8,520 nucleotides of DNA from an uncultured Sphingobium sp. (GTDB lineage Bacteria > Pseudomonadota > Alphaproteobacteria > Sphingomonadales > Sphingomonadaceae): assembly GCA_913773715.1 (NCBI GenBank), contig CAJYHD010000178.1, forward strand, positions 1-8,520, written 5' to 3'. This document shows, piece by piece, positions 1-6,103 of this stretch; positions within the stretch are counted from its first letter, which is position 1, and every line of letters begins with the position of its first letter. The notes beneath the pieces are model-generated. The model worked only from the letters and a program-made list of their open reading frames with translations, made no database searches and was not told the DNA's origin. Made by a program: the position numbers and the translations under genes.

Positions 1-1495
1 GGCGCAACGCGATGAAGGTCCCACATTGGGAGAGAATGGTGTCGTCTATTTCTGAAGGGCGCTGGCTGACGATCATTGCACCGATTCCGAACTTGCGCCC
101 CTCTTTTGCGATTCGCTGAACCATCTCGCGCGCAGGATTGTCGGCTTCCCGACCAAGATACCGGTGCGCTTCTTCCATTACCACTAGTTGTGGCCGCCTT
201 CGGCCGCCCTCGTCGCGTTCACGACCCCAGAAGAGTGCCTCATAAATAATTGACAGAATCGCGCCGATTAAATCCAAGAGAACGGAACTGGGGATGCCCG
301 ACAGATCGAGCACCGTTATCGCCTTCTCGTGGCCGATCCAGCTTTCGAGAAGGGCCGGAAGGTCATTCGCCACATGGCCGGTCAGGTCAGGCTCCCAGTC
401 GCCGGGTTTCAGTAAGAACTCGAACTGACGATCGAGCATACGTGACCGCATGCGATCGAGTTGCTTGCGAATGCCGAGCACACCGATGTTATTCTGATAG
501 GGTGCCGTATTCGTTGTTGTGTGCGGCTGGTAGGTCGGCAGGCGAAGCGTAGCCGCGTCACCGGGAAGCACGATCGCCGGCTGCGTCTTTGCCTGATCGA
601 GCCAAGTTTTGACCTCTGGATCGATCAGCTCGAGCCACAGGTTTCGTAAGCTGTAAGGGATCGGGCTATCAACAGTCATTGAATTCAGGTCGACGCCTGG
701 CATGTTGTCTGCCTGCGCCATAGCGCTCTTGGCCGCAAATATCTTGTCGAGAATAGCGGTCGTTGCACGATCATCCATCTTCCCGCACAGAAAGTTAAGG
801 ATTTCGGTGGGCCGCAGTGCCCAATACGGAATGACCAGTTGCTTTTCATCGTCTCCAGGCGTGATCCGAAAAATTTCAGCGTTGTCGCCAAGCGCGCGGG
901 CATATTCACCGTGTATATCAAGCAGGAGGATGCGCGCGCTCGGAAAACCCGCTCCACCTGGCGCCGAGATCGATCGCAACAAGCTGGCGACGGTCGTTGA
1001 TTTGCCCGACCCGGTCGAGCCAAGCACTGCGCTGTGACGCGTGACCAGCTTGTCGAGGTCCAGTCGGACTGGAATGCTCTCGGCGTTGGCAAGTCGCCCT
1101 ACCACCACCTGTCCAGCAAACTCGGAGCCGTAGATCTTGGCCAGATCCTCCTCAGTGACAAGATGGACCTCATCATTCACGTTTGGATATTGGCTGATGC
1201 CCCGCTCGAACGACGCCTCGACAATCTCCCCGACGAGTTGGACGGTCAGCCATCGTTCGCCGCGGTCAAGCGCATCAGTGAACGTTGCTGGAGTCGCACT
1301 TGCCCCGACCTCCGATATGATCGCGTAAAGATCATGATAGCCTTGAGGTATCCGCACGAAGCTACCGACCTGGCCGACCCGGTAGCTACGTCCTCCGATG
1401 ATCGCGATCCCTGAGGCCACGCCCTCGAATTGACGCACGCTTATGGTCGCACCCGCGACTGAGCCGACGTGGCCGAGAAGGGTCGGAGCGTTCAT
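1..1495 (-). CDS. herA: HerA-family hexameric ATPase of a SIR2-HerA defence operon (partial, runs off the left edge)
   Basis: The minus-strand frame is open from the ATG at 1495 to the left edge, giving 498 codons; the C-terminus is outside the window. Residues about 4-100 look like the HAS-barrel domain that begins HerA proteins (LLGHVGS, followed by short beta-type stretches). The RecA-like motor follows. Walker A is GSTGSGKST at residues 159-167 (K165), Walker B is LVVMEEAH at about 437-444, and the sensor-like segment SQRPSE is at 477-482, followed by TILSQCGTFIALR as in archaeal HerA. HerA is a ring-shaped DNA-pumping ATPase. When encoded next to a SIR2 protein it is known to assemble with it into a large anti-phage complex. 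The start codon overlaps the SIR2 stop by one base (TGATG), which indicates translational coupling. The gene is intact as far as visible. Family assignment is very secure; the defence role rests on the neighbour and on knowledge of the family. Confidence 0.95.
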   Translation of the reverse strand, partial: MNAPTLLGHVGSVAGATISVRQFEGVASGIAIIGGRSYRVGQVGSFVRIPQGYHDLYAIISEVGASATPATFTDALDRGERWLTVQLVGEIVEASFERGISQYPNVNDEVHLVTEEDLAKIYGSEFAGQVVVGRLANAESIPVRLDLDKLVTRHSAVLGSTGSGKSTTVASLLRSISAPGGAGFPSARILLLDIHGEYARALGDNAEIFRITPGDDEKQLVIPYWALRPTEILNFLCGKMDDRATTAILDKIFAAKSAMAQADNMPGVDLNSMTVDSPIPYSLRNLWLELIDPEVKTWLDQAKTQPAIVLPGDAATLRLPTYQPHTTTNTAPYQNNIGVLGIRKQLDRMRSRMLDRQFEFLLKPGDWEPDLTGHVANDLPALLESWIGHEKAITVLDLSGIPSSVLLDLIGAILSIIYEALFWGRERDEGGRRRPQLVVMEEAHRYLGREADNPAREMVQRIAKEGRKFGIGAMIVSQRPSEIDDTILSQCGTFIALR

Positions 1496-2703
1496 CAGAC
1501 CACCGACGCGGTGGCAGCAACTAGCGGTGGCGTTACCGCTGTTGTTGCCAGCGCCGGTGGAGTGGGAAATGCTTGAACCGAGCGCGACGCCGCGAAGAAC
1601 CGGGCAAAGGGTTCGATCGCTCCGAGGGTGAAGTTTCCGTCCTTGTCGAGATAGGTCGATCTTATCGGGCCCCAATCCCTGTTCGGAAGTTCGGCCGGTG
1701 CCTTCCATGCGCCGCGAATGCCGTTCACTTTGGCTTGGTCACGCGCATACACGCTGAAGTTTGGCAGGCGGCGCGCAAGATCGCACGCTGGCCCCTCTTC
1801 CTCGAGGACCTTGTATTGAAACGCGAACACGCTGGAGGATGGATTCGCTGCGAGCGCTTCATCCAGCCGAGCCGCAATATGTGCGTCGGCAAAGGAGAAG
1901 CCGATAGAGACCAACAGCGTGTCGGGGGTCAGCAAGAACGCACGAAGACGATCAAGCAACGCGGCGTAGGGGGCCTTCTGCGTCTGATCGTATTTCAGAT
2001 GTTCAGGGAAGACGAGGTGACTTGCCGAGCTTTGGCCCGTTCGAATCACTTCCCCCTTCGAGCTGGCACGCCAGCCGAGCGAGCCATGGAGCTTCCAAAG
2101 CCGCGTCCATCGCGAGGGAAGGTCGCTGCGTGAGACTGACACGGGGTCGAAGAACGGTTCGCGACCGCCGGTGAAGCCATCGAAATACGGCGCTCGCACG
2201 GACTCAAACGCTTCTTCGAACAGAAGGTCGTAGTTCGTGGTGAAAATCTCGACTGGATAGTCACGCATTGTGCCCGTGATCCAGTTCACGAGATTGGCAT
2301 ATGCTGATCCGGTATCCGGCAATCGGACGTCCACGATCTTACCGATCTCGGAGCAGATTGCTTCGCCGAAAGTAGCAAAGCCGGGGCCATCGAGGCCATG
2401 GACTTTCGCCGATCCGATGACTTTGCTCAGCGAGCGAATCCTAGAAAGGATCGTCTCGATGTCGTGCTGCGCGAGTTCGGTTTTCAGGCCGTCGATCTGT
2501 TGCTGATAGGTCGGTGCAAGCGTTGTGAGGACCTGATCAGTGAGGCCTGCAACCGCCGGGATAAGCGGATAAGTACCGTCAGACTTGGCCATGCCGGCAG
2601 AAGCTCCCGCGCCAACCAACAGTCCGATCCGCTTACGGCCCTGCGCGATGATCGTCCGTAAAGCCGCCATATATTGATCAGGATTGTGAACACTGACGGT
2701 CAA
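1495..2703 (-). CDS. sir2: SIR2-domain NADase-type effector of a SIR2-HerA defence operon
   Basis: A 402-residue protein if it starts at the TTG at 2703; the frame also contains ATG codons at 2733 and 2760 (421 residues). I prefer the TTG because a GGGGGAG ribosome site lies six bases upstream, and because the protein then begins just before NPDQYMAALR, a short distance ahead of the SIR2 fold. Numbered from the TTG, the motifs are: nucleotide-binding GAGAS at 31-35, IETILSRIR at 82-90, TTNYD at 155-159 with the expected catalytic Asn157, KLHGS at about 204-208 with the expected catalytic His206, and SIGFSFAD at 256-263. SIR2 domains of this type hydrolyse NAD+ and cause abortive infection; in SIR2-HerA complexes the partner ATPase is the HerA encoded directly downstream. 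The last ~25 residues are an odd Pro/Ala/Thr/Val-rich tail. The SIR2 fold is secure; activity is inferred from the intact Asn and His. Confidence 0.93.
   Translation of the reverse strand: MTVSVHNPDQYMAALRTIIAQGRKRIGLLVGAGASAGMAKSDGTYPLIPAVAGLTDQVLTTLAPTYQQQIDGLKTELAQHDIETILSRIRSLSKVIGSAKVHGLDGPGFATFGEAICSEIGKIVDVRLPDTGSAYANLVNWITGTMRDYPVEIFTTNYDLLFEEAFESVRAPYFDGFTGGREPFFDPVSVSRSDLPSRWTRLWKLHGSLGWRASSKGEVIRTGQSSASHLVFPEHLKYDQTQKAPYAALLDRLRAFLLTPDTLLVSIGFSFADAHIAARLDEALAANPSSSVFAFQYKVLEEEGPACDLARRLPNFSVYARDQAKVNGIRGAWKAPAELPNRDWGPIRSTYLDKDGNFTLGAIEPFARFFAASRSVQAFPTPPALATTAVTPPLVAATASVV
1500..1514 (-). other. Small hairpin at the SIR2-HerA junction
   Basis: CCACCG-CGT-CGGTGG on the minus strand is a perfect six-base stem with a three-base loop. 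It ends two bases before the TGATG that joins the SIR2 stop to the HerA start. It covers the only purine-rich bases (GGTGG) that could serve as a HerA ribosome site. It could make HerA translation depend on ribosomes finishing the SIR2 gene and unfolding the stem. The structure is seen directly; the regulatory role is inference. Confidence 0.35.
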
Positions 2704-2709
2704 CTTACG

Positions 2710-2716
2710 CTCCCCC
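2710..2716 (-). promoter_or_regulatory. Ribosome binding site favouring a TTG start for the SIR2 gene
   Basis: On the minus strand GGGGGAG is followed after six bases (CGTAAG) by TTG at 2703-2701. The in-frame ATG codons at 2760 and 2733 have no comparable site at a good distance: only GTGGG touches the first and GAGG directly abuts the second. This decides the start in favour of TTG, although the longer forms cannot be excluded. Confidence 0.5.
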
Positions 2717-2760
2717 GACGTTAGCTCCCGCATCCTCGCTTCGAGCTGCCAGCGCAACAT

Positions 2761-3377
2761 CCCACGCTTGATGTCGCACGTCTATCGTGATTGTCAGAGA
2801 AGGGTGTCATTTCCGACCGGATTGGAGCGAGATAGACCCAAAGCTGCCGACCATCTTGGTGTCAAAACCGAGCGGTTGTGACGCTCTGCCGGATCCGTCG
2901 TTGCCGCTTCTTTGTAGTAACGGGGCTTATCTCAGGCAGTCGATCAACCTCTGCGGACCGCAGCCTGCGCTGAAGGAAGACCATGTCGGCTCTCAACGAA
3001 ATCTGCCGTTAGGCGGCCAGCCAAGGGACGGCAGCAAAGTCCAACGACCTTCCAGCCGGAGGCGACCTAAACTACGATGTTGCCTAACGTACGAACGAAC
3101 GGCCGCTCCTGCCGGAACTCGCCATTCCCAGTCGAATGAACGGTCCGACAGCAGTGCGCCTTAATGGCGGACGTTCGATGCTTGCCGTGTCGATCCCAAA
3201 AGCAGCCGTTCCCCTCGTCTGTTCGCGAAGATCGGCCATAGTCATTCCTGCGGGCAATCGAATGCGATGCCGCAAGAAAAGTGACTCGGCGTGCTCGCCA
3301 ATAATGCGCCGTGGGTTAGGTGTGCTGTAGAAGGGAATCTGAGCGGCACCGTGCTGCCCAAACAGAATAAGAGAAAC
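2761..3377. other. Intergenic region between divergent genes, no convincing gene
   Basis: About 620 bases separate the SIR2-HerA operon (leftward) from the permuted papain-like gene (rightward). Both strands contain open frames of 60-135 codons, but they have low-complexity Arg/Ser/Pro-rich translations, no domains and poor ribosome sites. The part from about 3060 to 3340 reads like the degenerate repeat-like intergenic DNA common in sphingomonads. It must hold the promoters for both flanking genes, but I could not identify confident -35/-10 boxes. No tRNA, phage attachment site or transposase remnant was recognised. Confidence 0.5.
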
Positions 3378-4655
3378 ATGCAGAGTAGCCCGAAACCCAA
3401 CACGGACTACGTCCGGCTCAACGAAGAAGCGCTTCGCCCAGGCGACATCATCCTGGTGACCCAATCGTCGACCATCAGCGCCTCGATCCGGCTAATGACC
3501 TGGAGCGATATTTCCCACGCGATGGTCTATGTCGAAGATCGATCGGTGATCGACGCGACCTTTGCCGGCGTGCAGGCGAGCAACACCCAGCGCGTTTGGT
3601 TCGAGGCCGGCCGACCGGTCCATGTCCTGCGATTGAAGAGGTCGCCGACGGCCGACCAGCTGCAGGCGATCATCCTCGACCTGCGCGCCAAGATCGGCAC
3701 CCGATATTCGGTGCCGCAGGTGCTGGCGACACTGGTGCCGGCCAAGATCAGCGCAGGCCGCAGACAGTTCTGTTCACGCTTGGTCGCGCAGGCTTTCGCC
3801 TCCGCCGGCATCAAGCTCGTGGCAAAACCCGACTCCTGCACGCCCGGCAGGCTGAAGCGTAGTGCGCTGCTTGAACCCGTCCCGAACGCGACCGTATCGG
3901 TATCGGAAGAGGAGATGGATTTCTTCGAGACGATCCCTGACCTTCCGGAGATCATGCGCAACACGACCAATGCCTTTCTGGCCGGTGTCCGTGCGATCGC
4001 ACCCGAGGTAGAGGATTTCCAAGACGTTGCCGATCTGGCGGCGCGCCACCCCGAGCATGACGCAGCGATCTGCGCCGCAATCGAACGGTCTGGCTATCTC
4101 AAGGTTTGGCGGATCGAGCAGGAGAAGAATCCCTGGCAATATGACCTCCGCCTGATGAATGGCGAACCGCAAGGCGGCATTGCCGATTATTGCTGGGATG
4201 TTCTACGGAACGAGACGCAGGAACCCAACCGCTACATCCGCAACCGCGGCATCTATGATAGCTGTGCGCGGCAGTTTCCGCGCCGGTATTTTCGGATCAT
4301 GGCCGACCTGCACCAGCATTTGGCGACGTTGCATGCCACGCGTGTCGATGTTGCGCAGCGGTGGCTCGAGGCGGCGGGTGACCTGCCAGCGTTCGAGCCC
4401 GACCCCCTGGTGCCACATACACCAGAATGGTTTTCTGCCTTGGCGCACTGGTCGCCAACGCAGGCAGGGATAACGCGCCACGTCGTAGAATCCGCGGGAA
4501 GCCTGGAAGTATGCTCAATTTGCGGTGATGACCCGGCCGACGACTATCGCCTTCCTGTGGATCAGCGGCCGCCGGCCGGCGTAGACACGCTACGGCTCTG
4601 CGACGATTGCCTCCAGATCCGCGAGACAGGCGGCGAGGTGTTTGAGCCGCTGTAG
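3378..4655 (+). CDS. Permuted papain-like (YiiX/NlpC-P60 type) cysteine hydrolase with C-terminal zinc-binding segment
   Basis: A 425-residue protein starting at the ATG at 3378; an in-frame start at 3291 would add 29 residues of poor quality. The ribosome site before 3378 is weak (AAGAGA). Residues about 18-150 match the circularly permuted papain fold seen in YiiX/LRAT-like enzymes. RPGDIILV opens the domain, WSDISHAMVYVED supplies the catalytic His47, VIDATFAGVQ supplies a probable third polar residue Asp59, and RRQFCSRLVAQAF supplies the nucleophile Cys132. The order His then Cys is the mark of the permuted group. Family members cleave or transfer amide or thioester-linked acyl groups, and the substrate here is unknown. 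Residues about 180-370 form a mostly helical middle region I do not recognise. The C-terminus has paired cysteines C379-x2-C382 and C408-x2-C411, a likely zinc ribbon. No signal peptide is visible, so it is probably cytoplasmic. It converges with the second SIR2 gene and lies beside SIR2-HerA, suggesting a defence role. The fold is likely; the role is inference. Confidence 0.75.
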   Translation: MQSSPKPNTDYVRLNEEALRPGDIILVTQSSTISASIRLMTWSDISHAMVYVEDRSVIDATFAGVQASNTQRVWFEAGRPVHVLRLKRSPTADQLQAIILDLRAKIGTRYSVPQVLATLVPAKISAGRRQFCSRLVAQAFASAGIKLVAKPDSCTPGRLKRSALLEPVPNATVSVSEEEMDFFETIPDLPEIMRNTTNAFLAGVRAIAPEVEDFQDVADLAARHPEHDAAICAAIERSGYLKVWRIEQEKNPWQYDLRLMNGEPQGGIADYCWDVLRNETQEPNRYIRNRGIYDSCARQFPRRYFRIMADLHQHLATLHATRVDVAQRWLEAAGDLPAFEPDPLVPHTPEWFSALAHWSPTQAGITRHVVESAGSLEVCSICGDDPADDYRLPVDQRPPAGVDTLRLCDDCLQIRETGGEVFEPL

Positions 4656-4793
4656 GTCGTGGATGGTTCAGCCCACGCGGAGCGCTGTGGGGGCGCATCG
4701 CCCGCGGAATGGGTAGGGCGAGACCAGGAGCTTGCCCTCAAGGGAAAGCTTTCCCCTGTCTTGCCGGCTCTGACGCGAAACCTGCGTAAGAGA
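4656..4793. other. Convergent intergenic gap with palindrome
   Basis: This gap of 138 bases separates the two converging stop codons. It contains a perfect 14-base palindrome, GGGAAAGCTTTCCC, at 4742-4755. It could fold as a five-base stem with an AGCT loop and serve as a weak two-way terminator, but there is no run of T on either side. I see no gene in it. Confidence 0.35.
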
Positions 4794-5720
4794 TCAGGCC
4801 TCCCAAGAAGGGCTTTCATAGATTTCGGCATAGTCGGCTTTCACGCAGTTGATACCGACCCCTTCAAGGAAAAAAAGCTTGCCGGCCTCGGACGTGTCGT
4901 CGACCTTGTGGGTATAGACATACCAGGCGGGATGGGCGCGCTCGGGGAATTTGCGAAAATAGCGGGCGCGCTCGATTAGCAGCCAGCGGAGGAAAACTTC
5001 GGTTTCGGTGAGGCCAAGGCCAAAAATCAGCAGCGGCTTGTTGAACATGATATGGACCCAGGTGCGGGCCCCGTCCCAGTCGGGCCTGTTTTTGGCGTTG
5101 AAAAGATTGGCCTCGCCGCGGTGGAGCCAGGTCCGGGCGCGCTGGACCGAGCCCATATAGTGGCTGAGGCCGAGGCGGATGCTACGCCGGTAGCGGCGCA
5201 TGCCGTTGATGTGCCAGATGCCGAAGCCATTGCAGGGATCATCGAACAGCCGGTTGGCGAAGCGACAGCTCCACGGATAGAAATCGGTGAAGGGCAGCTC
5301 GGGAGGCTTGATGAAGTCGCACCCGGCGGCGTCGCTTAGCACCTCTTCAAAATTGGTGGTCAGGACCGGCACGTCATGGCGCACCGCCCAATTCATGATG
5401 GTATGATGGTGCCGGAGCGGCTCCCAGCGTTCCATCAAACGGCAAAATTCGGCCTGGAGGTTTAGGGTTGCGGCCTGGTCGTCGTCGGCGGCGGTCGGGT
5501 TACTACGTTTCATTTCAAGTACATCGTAGAACTCGGTCAGCGCGGTGCCCTTGGGGACGCTGGGCACGTCGACGGCGCAGTGGTGCGCAATCTGGACGAG
5601 CAATCGTTCCCAGGAGTTTCGATTGCCTGCGCCGTGGATGTTGATGCCGTTGCCGATCACCAGGGCGAGGTTGTCTCGCTCCTGGTTGAGCAAAGTCCTG
5701 AAACTGCGTCTATCCGGCAT
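4794..5720 (-). CDS. Second SIR2-like protein, divergent from the SIR2 of the HerA pair
   Basis: A 308-residue protein starting at the ATG at 5720, which has a GGGGGGA ribosome site five bases upstream. The frame stays open upstream to a TTG at 5954, but that extension is Arg-rich and does not look coding. SIR2-like features in order: LALVIGNGINIHG at 18-30, where GNG stands in place of the usual GAG; VPVLTTNFEEVL at about 118-128, with Asn123 in the catalytic position; GIWHINGM at 167-174, with His170; SIRLGLSHYMGS at 180-191; and PLLIFGLGLTETE at 219-231. This order matches the SIR2-like superfamily of NAD-binding defence effectors rather than protein deacetylases, as no zinc-binding cysteine cluster is present. 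It shows little sequence likeness to the SIR2 protein at 1495-2703 beyond these motifs. It converges on the papain-like gene. A role as an NAD-consuming immune effector is inferred; whether it works alone or with its neighbour is unknown. Confidence 0.8.
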   Translation of the reverse strand: MPDRRSFRTLLNQERDNLALVIGNGINIHGAGNRNSWERLLVQIAHHCAVDVPSVPKGTALTEFYDVLEMKRSNPTAADDDQAATLNLQAEFCRLMERWEPLRHHHTIMNWAVRHDVPVLTTNFEEVLSDAAGCDFIKPPELPFTDFYPWSCRFANRLFDDPCNGFGIWHINGMRRYRRSIRLGLSHYMGSVQRARTWLHRGEANLFNAKNRPDWDGARTWVHIMFNKPLLIFGLGLTETEVFLRWLLIERARYFRKFPERAHPAWYVYTHKVDDTSEAGKLFFLEGVGINCVKADYAEIYESPSWEA

Positions 5721-5725
5721 GGCAA

Positions 5726-5732
5726 TCCCCCC
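5726..5732 (-). promoter_or_regulatory. Ribosome binding site for the second SIR2-like gene
   Basis: GGGGGGA on the minus strand lies five bases before the ATG at 5720. It supports this start over the TTG at 5954, which lacks any similar site. Confidence 0.5.
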
Positions 5733-5791
5733 GAGCGCGCCTGTAGCAAAGCGCGACCGGCCCGTCTTTAGTAGAGACGTCTTCGTGTTAG

Positions 5792-5968
5792 CTATTCGCG
5801 TTCTGGTCCCCTTGAGCTGACGGTCGTCTTTGGGCCCAACCTCGGCCAGTCGATAATGACATCCGGGCAAGGCTCGAGCGTCGCCTCTTGCCGATAGCCG
5901 TCGTTCAGGTCGTGCGTCGGGAATGACGGCTTCGTCCCAATCATCGCCGTACAAATTGGTCTCATCAT
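5792..5968 (-). CDS. Candidate 58-residue small protein upstream of the second SIR2 gene
   Basis: A minus-strand frame begins with ATG ATG at 5968-5963 and ends with TAG at 5794-5792. Its third codon positions are mostly G or C across the last 50 codons. This is clearly more so than in the competing frame that extends the SIR2 gene upstream, so this is the likelier coding frame here. The translation contains LNDGYRQEATL and PCPDVIIDWPRLGPK, looks soluble, and has no membrane segment or signal. It belongs to no family I recognise. The ribosome site is poor: AAGGGA lies well upstream of the first ATG. It ends about 70 bases before the SIR2 ATG, so the two could be co-transcribed. It may be a small accessory or regulatory protein, a remnant of a longer gene, or chance. 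Confidence 0.35.
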   Translation of the reverse strand: MMRPICTAMIGTKPSFPTHDLNDGYRQEATLEPCPDVIIDWPRLGPKTTVSSRGPERE

Positions 5969-5987
5969 ACCAGGATATGATCCCTTT

Positions 5988-6015
5988 CGATAACGACTTT
6001 CGAGGCCGTTATTCG
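5988..6015. promoter_or_regulatory. Inverted and direct repeats upstream of the small ORF, possible operator
   Basis: ATAACG at 5990-5995 is mirrored by CGTTAT at 6007-6012. The symmetry extends outward with one inserted base (CGATAACG against CGTTATTCG). A direct repeat CTTTCGA overlaps it at 5984-5990 and 5997-6003. It lies 20-45 bases upstream of the small ORF, where an operator would be expected. No clear promoter boxes were identified. The repeats are seen directly; function is inference. Confidence 0.25.
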
Positions 6016-6066
6016 GAAAAGCACGCAGCCCGTGATGGCAAGGCCGAGGCAGCTGAGCTGGGTTGA

Positions 6067-6097
6067 AGAGGTTGCCGCCTTTTGCATGGCAACCTCT
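6067..6097 (-). terminator. Hairpin at the end of the right-hand operon
   Basis: AGAGGTTGCC and GGCAACCTCT form a perfect ten-base stem around an eleven-base loop. It begins six bases after the stop codon at 6106-6104 of the last gene on the minus strand. The bases after it (TCAACC) are not a T-run, so it is not a textbook intrinsic terminator. Its position right after the stop still fits transcript termination or 3'-end protection. Confidence 0.5.
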
Positions 6098-6103
6098 GAA
6101 CTA

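Noticed and set aside
685..1092. 135-codon minus-strand ORF and several plus-strand ORFs within the HerA gene
   Set aside because: They lie in other frames of the continuous HerA frame, which carries all the family motifs; their own translations are Arg/Ser-rich with no domain.
1573..2133. 186-codon plus-strand ORF opposite the SIR2 gene
   Set aside because: Antisense shadow of a clear SIR2 coding frame with no recognisable motif.
2787..3164. 125-codon plus-strand ORF starting at GTG in the intergenic gap
   Set aside because: No ribosome site, a low-complexity Ser/Arg/Pro translation and no family resemblance.
3084..3464. 126-codon minus-strand ORF overlapping the start of the papain-like gene
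   Set aside because: It overlaps a gene with clear catalytic motifs, and its start lies inside that gene. A short stretch looks protein-like but is not enough to call even a pseudogene.
5721..5954. 78-residue N-terminal extension of the second SIR2-like gene (TTG start at 5954)
   Set aside because: Arg/Lys-rich, with weaker coding-like third-base use than the overlapping small ORF, and no ribosome site at the TTG, whereas ATG 5720 has one.
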